Shown here one piece after another: positions 20,715 through 29,977 of a stretch of 39,486 nucleotides of DNA; the first letter of the stretch is position 1; each line of letters begins with the position of its first letter. Source of the DNA: Rhodopirellula sp. (lineage in GTDB: Bacteria > Planctomycetota > Planctomycetia > Pirellulales > Thermoguttaceae); the NCBI GenBank assembly GCA_012728855.1, contig JAAYEH010000202.1:1-39486 (forward strand), given 5' to 3'. The notes under the pieces are model-generated. The model did not search any database. It saw only the letters and a list, made by a program, of their open reading frames with translations, and was not told where the DNA came from. The translations under genes and the position numbers were made by a program.

Positions 20715-21113
20715 CATGTTCCTCCTATCCTAATTTACCGGACTGTTCACGGCGCTCGATGTCTCCCGTTCAAATGTTGCCCAGCGAGCGGAAGTCGAAC
20801 CCCGCGATTACAAAAAACCCACCATATACACTAACTGCCGCATGCGCCCCATGCAACCTTTCTTATTCTTTTTCGCAATACTTCCTTTTTTGCCTTGCCA
20901 TGCATCGCGGGTCATTCGGATGCCCATCAGATTAGCTATTCCGCGAGTAATCGTTGGGTCGGTGGGGCACTCCGTGACCCGCTTTTGTCTAGCCACGGAC
21001 TGTCTGGACTACACAGCTTTTGGTCAGATTCGATTGCCCCCCTGGTCCACGGCCCCGGATTTGGCGATATTGGCAACGTGCAGCTTTCAGGAACCAACCA
21101 TCCGGATGACTCG
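20715..21113. other. Intergenic region between divergent SHD1 gene and hslV
   Basis: These 399 bases hold the AGGAGG ribosome site of the SHD1 gene (20721-20726, minus) and should carry the promoters for both divergent genes. The middle is visibly more AT-rich than its surroundings (20810-20900). I see no convincing coding frame, RNA gene or long palindrome. Confidence 0.5.
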
Positions 21114-21656
21114 ATGAAAACCCGCTCCACGACGATTCTTACGGTCCGCCATCAGGGTGTCGTCGCCATCGGCGGCGATGGCCAGGTCACCGTGGGTAGT
21201 TCGATCGTCAAAGCAGACTCTACCAAGATTCGGCGACTGGCGGACGGCAAGGTGATTACCGGCTTCGCCGGTTCGGCCGCCGACGCCTTCGCCTTGCTCG
21301 AACGCTTCGAGGGGAAGCTCAAGGATTACCCTGGGAATGTCCCCCGCGCGGCAACCGAGTTGGCTAAGGAATGGCGTACGGACCGGGCGTTGCGCCGTCT
21401 GGAGGCGATGATGGCCGTCGTCGACGGAAAACACACGCTTCTATTAAGCGGCAACGGCGACGTCATTCAGCCGACCGACGGAGTGTTGGGCATCGGCTCG
21501 GGCGGAAACTATGCCGTGGCGGCCGCGCGGGCGCTGGTGGCGCATTCGAGCCTCTCCGCCGCCGAAATCGTGCGGACCGCGTTGTCGATCGCCGCGGAGA
21601 TCGACGTCTACACCAACAACAACATCGTGGTGGAGGAAATGGCGTGCGCGAGCTAA
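21114..21656 (+). CDS. hslV: ATP-dependent protease peptidase subunit HslV
   Basis: HslV (ClpQ) is the threonine peptidase of the cytoplasmic HslUV (ClpYQ) complex: two hexameric rings capped by the HslU ATPase. The 180-residue precursor carries [11 protein letters not shown] near its start; removal of the first five residues would expose Thr6 as the catalytic N-terminal threonine. Conserved segments [29 protein letters not shown] and GIGSGGNYA are present. The frame is open upstream to 20895, but the ATG at 21114 gives the normal HslV length; its ribosome site (GGAT) is weak. hslU overlaps its last 13 bases. Function assignment is secure. Confidence 0.96.
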   Translation: MKTRSTTILTVRHQGVVAIGGDGQVTVGSSIVKADSTKIRRLADGKVITGFAGSAADAFALLERFEGKLKDYPGNVPRAATELAKEWRTDRALRRLEAMMAVVDGKHTLLLSGNGDVIQPTDGVLGIGSGGNYAVAAARALVAHSSLSAAEIVRTALSIAAEIDVYTNNNIVVEEMACAS

Positions 21657-22981
21657 CGCCTCGAGAAATCGTCCGGGAACTCGATCGGCACATCGTCGGG
21701 CAGGACGCCGCCAAGCGCGCCGTCGCCGTCGCCATTCGAAACCGCTGGCGCCGACAGCGATTGCCCGAGGAAATGCAGCCGGAGGTCGCTCCAAAAAACA
21801 TCATGATGATCGGGCCGACGGGTGTCGGCAAGACCGAGATCGCCCGCCGCCTGGCCAAGCTCACCGGCGCGCCGTTTGTCAAGGTCGAAGCGACCAAGTA
21901 TACCGAGGTCGGCTATTACGGCCGCGACGTGGAGAGTATGGTCCGCGAACTGGTCGAGAATGCCATCGGGCTGGTGCGAGAACAGGAGCGTGCCGGTGTG
22001 GAGGACGAAGCCCGCCGGCGCGTCGAGGACCGGCTGGTCGAGTTGCTCCTTCCCGCGCCGACGGCCCTGGATGCCTCCGCGGATTCTCCCTCCGGCGCGG
22101 AACGCCACGAGCGGACGCGTGAAAAGATCCGTGCCATGCTCGTTTCCGGCGAACTCGACGAGCGCCGCGTGGACATCGTGACGGAGCAGAAGGCCAAGCC
22201 GATGATGTTCACCGGCATCGGCATGGAACAGATGGACATCGACCTTCAAGGGATGTTCGACAAGATTCTTCCCAAGAGTTCGTCGCGGAGAGAGATGACG
22301 GTTCGCGAAGCCCGCGGTGTTTTGTTCGAACAGGAAGTCGATGCGCTGATCAATCCTGAGAAGGTGCATGGCGCCGCGATCGAGCTGGCCGAAAACCTCG
22401 GCCTCATTTTTATCGACGAAATCGACAAGGTCGTTGCCGGCGAGCAGGCCCACGGGGCCGACGTATCGCGGCAGGGGGTTCAGCGCGATCTGCTGCCGAT
22501 TGTCGAAGGGACCACCGTACAGACGCGATACGGTTTCGTCGCCACCGATCACATCCTGTTTATCGCCGCGGGGGCGTTTCACCGTGCCCGGCCGAGCGAC
22601 TTGATGCCCGAACTCCAAGGCCGTTTTCCCATCCGCGTCGAACTCAACGATCTGACCAAGGACGACTTCATTCGGATCCTCACCGAACCGAAAGGCGCAT
22701 TGACGAAGCAGTACGAGGCTCTGTTGGGCACCGAGAACGTCGAGATCGTCTTCGAGGCCGACGCTGTCGAGTCGCTGGCCGATTATGCTTTCCGCGTCAA
22801 TCAATCGACGCAGAACATCGGCGCCCGCCGGCTCTATACGATCATGGAGCGGCTATTGGAGGAGTTGAGCTTCGAGGCGCCCGATACGAACTTGGGGCGG
22901 GTGGTCATCAACGCGGCCTACGTGCGGGAACGTCTCGAAGCAGTCAGCCAGGACGAAGATCTGAGCAAGTTCATCCTCTAG
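21644..22981 (+). CDS. hslU: ATP-dependent protease ATPase subunit HslU
   Basis: HslU (ClpY) is the AAA+ unfoldase that feeds substrates into HslV. The 445-residue protein matches the normal length (E. coli 443). It has Walker A GPTGVGKT at residues 57-64, the inserted I domain after about residue 110, Walker B LIFIDEID (Asp258, Glu259), the sensor region and a C-terminal LSKFIL tail, which in the family inserts into HslV to activate it. The frame is open far upstream, but the GTG at 21644 gives the family's [10 protein letters not shown] start. It has GGAGG eight bases before it, inside hslV, and overlaps hslV by 13 bases, so the two are translationally coupled. Confidence 0.96.
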   Translation: MRELTPREIVRELDRHIVGQDAAKRAVAVAIRNRWRRQRLPEEMQPEVAPKNIMMIGPTGVGKTEIARRLAKLTGAPFVKVEATKYTEVGYYGRDVESMVRELVENAIGLVREQERAGVEDEARRRVEDRLVELLLPAPTALDASADSPSGAERHERTREKIRAMLVSGELDERRVDIVTEQKAKPMMFTGIGMEQMDIDLQGMFDKILPKSSSRREMTVREARGVLFEQEVDALINPEKVHGAAIELAENLGLIFIDEIDKVVAGEQAHGADVSRQGVQRDLLPIVEGTTVQTRYGFVATDHILFIAAGAFHRARPSDLMPELQGRFPIRVELNDLTKDDFIRILTEPKGALTKQYEALLGTENVEIVFEADAVESLADYAFRVNQSTQNIGARRLYTIMERLLEELSFEAPDTNLGRVVINAAYVRERLEAVSQDEDLSKFIL

Positions 22982-23141
22982 TCGCGCCGCCAATGGTCAG
23001 TTGCCGCCTGCAATCCTGGTCGAAGAAGGCGGGCATGACGACTTCCTTGCCTTCCGGTCCACGGAAGTGGCCATCGACCCGAATCTCCCATGAATCGAAC
23101 GGGTTGGCGCAACTGCCCGTCTCGTCAATCGCCACGATCAT
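22971..23141 (-). pseudogene. Truncated DUF5060-type N-terminal fragment
   Basis: A 56-codon frame starts with ATG one base after the stop of the beta-helix gene and ends inside the last codons of hslU on the opposite strand. The product contains CANPFDSWEIRVDGHFRGP followed by GKEVVMPAFFDQD. This matches the opening strands of DUF5060, the N-terminal domain of a group of exported glycosidases (NPF...FxGP...GK...P-x-F-x-D). The rest of the domain and the catalytic module are missing, so it reads as a gene cut short at the hslU border. It is too short for database certainty, but the motif order is specific. Confidence 0.5.
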
Positions 23142-23142
23142 C

Positions 23143-25974
23143 TCAGCGTTTTGCCCGTGCGTCGGCGGGTTGCCCGCCGCCGATATCGCTGCTCAAATGC
23201 ACGTTGTCCAGGTAATAGACGGCGGGCTGTGTTCCATCGCTGACGAACCCGAGCCAAGTGGTGGCTCGAAACGGTGGGCTGGCCGTCTTGAGGTCATACT
23301 GCTTTGGCGGGTGGCCTGGTAGCCCCAGAGTGAGTTGCCACGTGCCGTCTGCCTGATCGCCTTGGCCTGCCGACATCTCAACGTGAAACCACTGGCCGAT
23401 GGGCACCGGGAGCGGTTCACTGCCGGGGACGGTCAGCTTCCCGTCGCGAATGGTGATCCGCGGGCCGGTGTGGAAGTACGGCACGCCGGGATATTCTCGC
23501 CATTCGCAGTACACCTGGGAGCCCAGTTCGACGCGGATGTCAAACGCCAGAGTCGCTCGGCCGCGATTCAGTCGCGGAGCGTAATAGAAGTGCGGATCGT
23601 GGGCGTACTTCAGGTTCGGGGCATCCGTGATCTTCAGGCAGCGACGGCCGCCAGCTGCAAGCTCCTCGGTGACGGCAATCGAGCCGGCCGGTTCTCCCGC
23701 ATGTACCTGCGCGATCCCGGGCGACTCGCCGACGGAGGTGTCCTCGAAGTCATCGAAGAAGCTAAGGGGCGGGCGCGGCGGGGCGAACTCGCACGGCGGG
23801 TACTGGACTTCCTGCGCTTTGCGGATCCAAGCCGGGTCGCCGTAGATGCCGGCCTGGGTGTAGTCGATGGGAACAAAGCCGAGTGCAAAGGCCGGCGAAT
23901 CCGCTTGCAGGCGGAAATCGTGCCTGGCCGGATCGACGAACTTCGGGTCGGCGATGAGCGAGCCTGCATCGCGCCCTGATTTCTGCCAGGCGTCGAACGG
24001 CTGGCCGACGAAGTCCAACGGCTCGCCCGACGGCTCCCAGTAGAGATTGTGGTGGAATCGCAGGCGCTCGCCGAACGTGGGCGGAACACTGAGCAGCTTG
24101 CCGGCGGAGCCGTAGATGATGTTCCGCTCGAAGGTCGCCGCCAGGTGTTGTTCGACGGGGTAGTACATGCAGAATAGCAACTGGCCGTGCCGGCTGCCGC
24201 CTTGCGGCCTCGCGACGAAGACGTTGTTGCGGAGAGTATTCCCTCTGCCGCTGCCGATCTGGTAGCCGCCGTCGCGAACATTGTACACCAGGTTGTTTTC
24301 CAGCAGCATGTGCGAAGTGCTGTTGTCGTTGTACAGCCCGTGCATGCCGGAATCGCCATCACCGTCGATATCGTGGATCACGTTGTTGCCGAGCACGGTT
24401 CCGGGTGCTTCGCCCAGCGTGTAGATGCCTCCCATGTCGGCCAGCACGTCCCAGCCGAGGTGATGAATGTGATTGAAGCGGATCGAGTTCCTTGCCGAAG
24501 GCACCTCACCATAGCCCCATCGCCAACCGGCTGAGATCCCGGTGTATGCCATGCCGGAGATGTCGTTGTGGGTGACCTGGTTGTCGCCGCTGTGCCCGAT
24601 AAGCACCCCTACGGCATCGGGCCAGACGTGTCCCGCTCGACGCAAGATGTTGTTGTCGACGCGGATGTGGCTCGTTCGCTCGGCCGGCTTGGGGTCTTGG
24701 CCCGTCTGCCCGACGCGCAAGCCGCCGGCTCCGAGGTCTTCGAGCAGGCAGCGCTCAATGGAGCAATCGCGACAGCCGTCGCGGAACCAGACGCCGTAGG
24801 TGCCGGTGTGCTGGATCGTGCAGTCTTCGAGCGTGATCCCGCGGGCGTAGTCCGCCATCACGACGGCGGGAATCTTGCAGGCGGCCTGCGGCGAAGATTG
24901 TCCTTCTGGTGGCAACCGGTATCCGCCATACGCCAGTGCCAGCCCGCGTACGGTGATGTTGGCCACCGGCCGCCCCTCGCCAACGCCGGAAAACTGCAGC
25001 AGCGTGTCCGCGATCGGTGCCACGACTTCGGCCGTGCGCAGATCGTCTTCCGGCAGCGGCTTGTAGGACAGCAGGCCGTCGCGATCGAGGAACCACTCGC
25101 CCGGCGCATCCAATGCCTCGCGGTAGTTCTCCACGAAGTAGCGTTCGTTTTGCGTGTAGGTGAAGAACGGAACCCCGCACGAGCCGGTTAGGAAGACCGT
25201 ATTCTTGTTCTTGTCGGGCTGGATCGAGGCCACGTATTGACGCGAGATGTGCCAAGAGTGATATGAAGCGACTACCACGTCGCGCAGCCGTTCGGACGGC
25301 AGGGCCAACAACGGGGCGATGTCTTCCGCGTTGGCGAGGAACGAAAGGTCGTCCGGTTTGTGGGGCTGGCCGGTGGCGGGATCGATGCTCCTGCGCCGCG
25401 GGGCGTTCATATAGAAGTAGAACCGGTTGGGGGTTCGCGCCCGCACGGCGCGGCGGCCGTTCACGTAAAGCTGTTCGAATTGCCACCGGCGGCCTTGAAT
25501 CTCAGGGATCCTCGCCGTCCACATACCCTGGGCATCCCGTTGGACGCCAGTGATCCGCCGGCCGCCGCTGAGGACGGGCCGCTGGCCGGGCCAGGCGGCG
25601 TACGTCACCGATCCGCCCTCACGGCCGGAATCATCCGGCGCAAACACAAGCGGCTCCTCGACATGGTAGGTGCCGCCACGAATCAGCACCAGCACGTCGC
25701 GGGCGGGCTCAACCTTGCGGAGCTTGCGCACGGCGTCGCGGGCGCGACGAAGAGTCGCCATCGGCTGGGCCTCGGTTCCCGGATTCCGGTCGTCCCCTGC
25801 CGGGTCAACAACGAAGTCCGCCTGCGGGCCTGCGGGCGAGACTTCTCCCGCGATAAGCCCGGCGGCGGCCGAAGGCAAAGTCTGCCCAAAGGCCGCCCCG
25901 CTTGCCCACCAGGCTGCAACGAGCGCGAGAGTCAATGTTTGCCAAGGTTCTTGGACCAAGAGGTTCGTTCTCAC
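23143..25974 (-). CDS. Exported right-handed parallel beta-helix protein (GH141-like)
   Basis: The 943-residue protein starts at a GTG with AAGGG eight bases upstream and has an extended signal peptide (about 30 residues). It opens with the DFVVDPAGDDRNPGTEAQP-type segment seen in exported polysaccharide-active beta-helix proteins. A long region of helix coils follows (about 330-650: repeated NNxI/NNV motifs such as NNILRRAGH, GNNVIHDIDGDGDSG, ENNLVYNVRDGG), then a C-terminal jelly-roll domain (about 740-930). DMGGIYTLGEAPGTVLGNN resembles GH141 proteins, a family with alpha-L-fucosidase and xylanase members, but the active site cannot be confirmed. An alternative is a polysaccharide lyase or a binding protein. 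A GH29 gene lies 0.8 kb away on the other strand. Confidence 0.78.
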   Translation of the reverse strand: MRTNLLVQEPWQTLTLALVAAWWASGAAFGQTLPSAAAGLIAGEVSPAGPQADFVVDPAGDDRNPGTEAQPMATLRRARDAVRKLRKVEPARDVLVLIRGGTYHVEEPLVFAPDDSGREGGSVTYAAWPGQRPVLSGGRRITGVQRDAQGMWTARIPEIQGRRWQFEQLYVNGRRAVRARTPNRFYFYMNAPRRRSIDPATGQPHKPDDLSFLANAEDIAPLLALPSERLRDVVVASYHSWHISRQYVASIQPDKNKNTVFLTGSCGVPFFTYTQNERYFVENYREALDAPGEWFLDRDGLLSYKPLPEDDLRTAEVVAPIADTLLQFSGVGEGRPVANITVRGLALAYGGYRLPPEGQSSPQAACKIPAVVMADYARGITLEDCTIQHTGTYGVWFRDGCRDCSIERCLLEDLGAGGLRVGQTGQDPKPAERTSHIRVDNNILRRAGHVWPDAVGVLIGHSGDNQVTHNDISGMAYTGISAGWRWGYGEVPSARNSIRFNHIHHLGWDVLADMGGIYTLGEAPGTVLGNNVIHDIDGDGDSGMHGLYNDNSTSHMLLENNLVYNVRDGGYQIGSGRGNTLRNNVFVARPQGGSRHGQLLFCMYYPVEQHLAATFERNIIYGSAGKLLSVPPTFGERLRFHHNLYWEPSGEPLDFVGQPFDAWQKSGRDAGSLIADPKFVDPARHDFRLQADSPAFALGFVPIDYTQAGIYGDPAWIRKAQEVQYPPCEFAPPRPPLSFFDDFEDTSVGESPGIAQVHAGEPAGSIAVTEELAAGGRRCLKITDAPNLKYAHDPHFYYAPRLNRGRATLAFDIRVELGSQVYCEWREYPGVPYFHTGPRITIRDGKLTVPGSEPLPVPIGQWFHVEMSAGQGDQADGTWQLTLGLPGHPPKQYDLKTASPPFRATTWLGFVSDGTQPAVYYLDNVHLSSDIGGGQPADARAKR

Positions 25975-26171
25975 AGTTCGCCCTTTCTGCTTTTGTAGAG
26001 ACCCTGAATCACGTCAACAGTCCGGCTGCATTCCTTGTTCTTTTACGGATGCTCAAGGTAGAGTTCGAGAGGATTCAACGGGAAGCGTCGTTTCTCCGAA
26101 GCATACAAGAGTAAAGGATTTGGTGGAGCCTCGCCAGCGTAGCACACGCTGGACGCCGAACCCCACGGGAT

Positions 26172-26549
26172 TCATCGCCCACCCCGGAGTGTCGCTGCCA
26201 GATACTCTCCACCGGGACTGTAAAGGAGCTGCATGATGGCCTCGGGAGACTCGCCGTTGGGCACCGCCGCTGTGGCTTGCCAATTCGCGGTGTTGAAGAA
26301 CTGAATGTCCGGGCGCTGGGTGGTCAAGGAAATCGCCAAGGCTGTCCTGTCGGGCGAGAAATCGATGTCGTAAACGAAGTCGTGGCCCGCCATGAACTGC
26401 TTCGCGCCTTCGTTGTTGGCGTTCTCCGCCAGGGCCAACCCGTCCAAGGCGATGTCGTGCGCAATTGCCACACCGCCAACCGCAGCCTGCCATGCCGCAG
26501 CGCAGCCGCCGAATGCGAGCAATCCAATCGGCAGTCCCCCCAGTGCCAT
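26172..26549 (-). pseudogene. WD40-like beta-propeller fragment, probably decayed
   Basis: The frame can begin at an ATG at 26549 with a hydrophobic leader, then reads FVYDIDFSPDRTALAIS, DIQFFNTANWQATAAVP and MQLLYSPGGEYLAATLRGG before a stop. These are the strand patterns of WD40-type repeats (DIDFSPD..., LLYSPGGEYLA...), but the second repeat breaks off where 'DGxVxLWD' would follow. There is no good ribosome site. The 839 bases between the beta-helix gene and the GH29 gene hold nothing else I can support, except a small hairpin at 26134-26152 (CCAGCGT/ACGCTGG). Confidence 0.35.
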
Positions 26550-26813
26550 CCAACCGAGGGCCGCACATGGTCGGAGCCAAGAAAGGCCGCCAGCTACTTC
26601 AGCCCGCACGGTCCGGTGGCCGGGCCAGACGGGGCACTCTATTGGATTGGCAGCGGGCGGGTGATGCCGTGTATTACTTTCATCGCGAAGACACAAACTG
26701 CTATATTGAAGCCGCGATCTACCGACGCTAGCGCCCTGGTTCCGTGAGGAGAAAGGGGAGTCGCCGTCGTGCAACAAAAGTTGAGTGAAGATGACATGCA
26801 GAGGAGGTTTCTC

Positions 26814-28517
26814 ATGATCCGCATTGCTGTGGTTGGGATCGGGTGCGGGCTCCTGCTTTCGCCTGCTGCGGGTGGCGAAGAAAAACGGGAGGAGTCGTGG
26901 GACATGCTCACGGCCCGCCCCGAGATCGTCGCCCAGTGGCAGGACATGCGATTCGGTATGTTCAACTGTTGGGGCCCGGTCAGCTTGACGGGGCTGGAGA
27001 TCGGCTGGTCGCGGGGCGCGCCGCGGGGAGGCGAGTTCCGTGTGCGCGAAGGTCAGGGCCCCACCCCCGTCGAAGTCTACGACAATCTGTACAAGACATG
27101 GAAGCCGGACCACTTCGACGCGCGCCAGTGGATCGAGATCGCTCGGGACGCCGGCATGAAGTACATCATTTTCCTGGTCAAGCACCATGACGGCTTCTGC
27201 CTCTTCGATTCCAAGCTGACCGACTACAAGATCACGGGGCCGGAATCGGCCTGGAAGGTGGACGTGATGAAGGAGGTGGCCGACGCTTGCCACGAGGCAG
27301 GGTTGAAGCTGATCGTCTACTATTCCCAGCCCGACTGGCATCACCCAGACTACCGCTCGAAGACCCATCACCGCTACATCGAGTACCTGCACGGCCAGGT
27401 TCGTGAGCTGTTGACCAACTACGGCCGCATCGACGGCTTCTGGTTCGACCTCGGCGGGAAGCCGGAAGACTGGGATACGGTCCGCTTGTTCAGGATGATG
27501 CGGACGCTCCAGCCGTGGCTGATCATCAACAACCGCTGTGGCCTGCCCGCCGACTTCGACACACCCGAGCAGCGCCTGGGCACGTTTCAGCTCGAAAGGC
27601 CATGGGAAACTTGCATGACCTTGGGCACGCAGTGGTCGTGGAAGCCGGACGACAAGATCAAGTCGCTCAAAGAGTGTATCGACGTACTGGTCACCTGCGC
27701 GGGCCGCAACGGCAACCTGGCGTTGAATACCGGCCCCATGCCCGACGGCCGCATCGAGCCGCGCCAGGCCGAACGGTTTCGCCAGATCGGCGACTGGCTG
27801 AAACGCCACGGCGAGAGCATCTACGGCACGCGCGGCGGGCCCTTCTGGGCCCTGAACTGCTTGAGCACCCGCAGGGATAACACGATCTACATCCACGTGC
27901 TTCGGTGGTACGACGATGTACTGACGCTGCCGCCGATTCCGCGCACCATGACCTCATGCCGTCTGCTGACCGGCGGGACACCCCGGATCGATCAGACCGG
28001 CCGCTGCATCACCATTGTTGTCCCTCCGGAACATCGCCAGGAGCTGGATACGATCCTGGCCATGGAACTCGACGGTTCAGCCATGGATCTCGATCCGGTG
28101 AATCTCGCCTGGGGACCGCTCAGCTATGGCAAGAAAGTGAGCGCTTCGCACATCTACGACAAGAATCCCGCCGTAACCGCCGTTTATCGACCCGAAAACG
28201 CGGTCGACGGCGACCCGCACACCGGCTGGACGTTCAACCCGGACGTGCCCGCGGCCTGGATTGAGGTCGATCTCGGCCGCGAGGAAACGATCGACCGCGC
28301 GTGGCTCAATGAACCCTATGGTCGAATCCGCCAGTTCGAATTCGAGGTGAAGCGGGCGGACCGCTGGGTCACTGTCCACCAAGGCACCACGATCGGCGAG
28401 GATTTCCGGCTGGAATTCCCGCCCGAAACGACTCGTTTCGTGCGATTGCACGTGCTCCAGTACACGGTCAACCCTTTGATCGGTGAGCTGCAGGTGTTTC
28501 GGGCAAAGGCCGATTGA
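26814..28517 (+). CDS. Exported GH29 alpha-L-fucosidase with C-terminal F5/8 type C domain
   Basis: The 567-residue enzyme has a short signal peptide, a GH29 TIM barrel (about 30-350), a beta domain, and a C-terminal F5/8 type C (discoidin) domain (about 440-565). Family features include KYIIFLVKHHDGFCLFDS and the nucleophile segment DGFWFDLGG with Asp212. GH29 enzymes release alpha-linked L-fucose with retention of configuration; linkage preference cannot be read. The discoidin domain probably binds carbohydrate. The frame is open from 26769, but the ATG at 26814 is chosen: GAGGAGG stands seven bases upstream and a signal peptide follows immediately. A convergent operon with a fucose-isomerase-like gene lies downstream, beyond a nested palindrome. 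Confidence 0.92.
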   Translation: MIRIAVVGIGCGLLLSPAAGGEEKREESWDMLTARPEIVAQWQDMRFGMFNCWGPVSLTGLEIGWSRGAPRGGEFRVREGQGPTPVEVYDNLYKTWKPDHFDARQWIEIARDAGMKYIIFLVKHHDGFCLFDSKLTDYKITGPESAWKVDVMKEVADACHEAGLKLIVYYSQPDWHHPDYRSKTHHRYIEYLHGQVRELLTNYGRIDGFWFDLGGKPEDWDTVRLFRMMRTLQPWLIINNRCGLPADFDTPEQRLGTFQLERPWETCMTLGTQWSWKPDDKIKSLKECIDVLVTCAGRNGNLALNTGPMPDGRIEPRQAERFRQIGDWLKRHGESIYGTRGGPFWALNCLSTRRDNTIYIHVLRWYDDVLTLPPIPRTMTSCRLLTGGTPRIDQTGRCITIVVPPEHRQELDTILAMELDGSAMDLDPVNLAWGPLSYGKKVSASHIYDKNPAVTAVYRPENAVDGDPHTGWTFNPDVPAAWIEVDLGREETIDRAWLNEPYGRIRQFEFEVKRADRWVTVHQGTTIGEDFRLEFPPETTRFVRLHVLQYTVNPLIGELQVFRAKAD

Positions 28518-28598
28518 GATTTGGCCCGGAGGCGCGCGCCAACAGGGCGCGGTGAAAGGGACGTTTCGCGCAAACCGTCCGGCCCGAACTGGCGTCTT

Positions 28599-28784
28599 AG
28601 CATCGGCGAAAAAACAAGCGTCGAATTTACCAGGGGCGATTCCAAGGGGGTCGGGAGTCTTTTTTCCGTGTCGGCCGGGCAACGCTTTCCTGTATGTATA
28701 GATCTCATTCCGGCCGACACGGAAAAAAGACTCCCGACCCCTTCCCTGCGGCGACGTTGCGAAAGTTATTTTTTCGCCGATGCT
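28599..28784. repeat. Nested inverted-repeat element between convergent genes
   Basis: The outer arms AGCATCGGCGAAAAAA (28599-28614) and its exact complement (28769-28784) are 16 bp. The inner arms at 28647-28678 and 28710-28741 are exact 32-bp reverse complements around a 31-base loop. The whole 186-bp unit lies between the GH29 gene and the convergent DUF1573 gene, and its right edge reaches the DUF1573 stop codon. It has no room for a transposase, so it looks like a miniature or REPIN-type element. It could also act as a two-way transcription barrier. Confidence 0.85.
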
Positions 28785-29974
28785 TACTCGCTGACAGCGA
28801 AACGGACTTCGATGCTCAGGTCGGGCAGCAGAGGGGGATCCGACCGAATCGTGATCCGCCCGGGCTTGCCGCGTCCTTCCCCAAGGTGCATCGAAGGCTC
28901 ACTGCCCGCCGGGATCCGGATCTTCAGCCGCGTCAGCGAGAGTTCTGCGTCGGCGGCCGAAGGCACCGGCTGTAGCTCGACCTTCAGCCAGGGCGGAACG
29001 CTGCCGCCGTCCTCAAGCCGGACGTTCCCTGCCTGCGGCCCGCGGACGACGATCAGCAAGGGCCACTGCGTCCCCTCGCTCCGTTGGATGGTTCCCATCG
29101 ACAGCACGCCCGTCTGGGCGTTCCATCCGCGCCCGGCGACTGAAATGTCGCCCACGACCATGCCCTGCACGGGGATCTCGAGCCAGGGAACCGACGTCGA
29201 ATCGGTCTTGAGCCGGATCGTCTGTCGAAAGGCTCCGACCGGCAGGCCCGCGCGAACCTTGATCCGCACAAGATGACCACTTTGCGCCTCCCCTTCTTCT
29301 TGAACCTGCTCAGCCGGCAGAGGTTCCCAGGCAACGTCGAAGCACTTGGCTGTCGTTGCATCGTGCAGCTCGCAGCCGGTGATCTTCCATCGCTCCGGCA
29401 GGTAGCTGTAAAGGCGGACTTCGCTCGCCGCTGCCTGGTCCTGCCGCATCGAACTGAGAGCCACTTGCGAAGGCACGATTCCCACCGGTCCCGTGAAACG
29501 CCCGCTCACCGCGAGAGTTACGTGGGGCCGGTCCCGATCGTTCGTCAGGATCGTGGCAGTCTGGCGAAAAGGCCCTACGTAAAGCGTCGACTTCCACTCC
29601 AGCGTCACGTGTGCCGATTCACCCGGACTGACCGGGCCCTCGGGAAGCCGCACTCCGCAGACGCACGTACAACAGCCACAGGTAGCCCTGTCTCGCTCGA
29701 GCACGAGCGGTTCGCTCCCGACGTTGGTGAAGACAAACCCGTGGTGCCCGGCGACGCCCATGTCGAGCTTGCCGAAATCGTGCTGCTCGTCGTCCACTCG
29801 GACTTTCGCGCCGCAGCGTTCCGCTGGCGAGAGCCCGCAGCGACTCGCGTCCACGACCGGCTGGTCCGCGAAGAGAATGCCGCGGGAGTCCGCTTGCCAA
29901 CCGCGTCCCGCTGACGTCACACTTACCACTAGCGCGACGATCACGACCAGCCGGATTTTTGCGCCCTCAGCCAT
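28784..29974 (-). CDS. Exported DUF1573-domain protein
   Basis: The 396-residue protein begins with a signal peptide (hydrophobic RLVVIVALVVSV, to about residue 28). It then has a DUF1573-type Ig-like domain (about 60-165) with the hallmark HDFGKLDMGVAGHHGFVFTN and a cysteine cluster ATCGCCTCVCG, followed by two or more further beta-sandwich-like regions. DUF1573 domains are common in exported proteins of Planctomycetota and Bacteroidota; no biochemical role is established. GGAGG lies ten bases before the ATG. The start is three bases after the stop of the fucose-isomerase-like gene, so both are in one minus-strand operon. The six or so cysteines could bind metal or form disulfides after export. 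Confidence 0.82.
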   Translation of the reverse strand: MAEGAKIRLVVIVALVVSVTSAGRGWQADSRGILFADQPVVDASRCGLSPAERCGAKVRVDDEQHDFGKLDMGVAGHHGFVFTNVGSEPLVLERDRATCGCCTCVCGVRLPEGPVSPGESAHVTLEWKSTLYVGPFRQTATILTNDRDRPHVTLAVSGRFTGPVGIVPSQVALSSMRQDQAAASEVRLYSYLPERWKITGCELHDATTAKCFDVAWEPLPAEQVQEEGEAQSGHLVRIKVRAGLPVGAFRQTIRLKTDSTSVPWLEIPVQGMVVGDISVAGRGWNAQTGVLSMGTIQRSEGTQWPLLIVVRGPQAGNVRLEDGGSVPPWLKVELQPVPSAADAELSLTRLKIRIPAGSEPSMHLGEGRGKPGRITIRSDPPLLPDLSIEVRFAVSE

Positions 29975-29977
29975 GGC

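Noticed and set aside
26550..27896. Long upstream part of a minus-strand frame joined to the WD40-like fragment
   Set aside because: It is antisense to the GH29 gene; only the last 125 codons show protein-like patterns.
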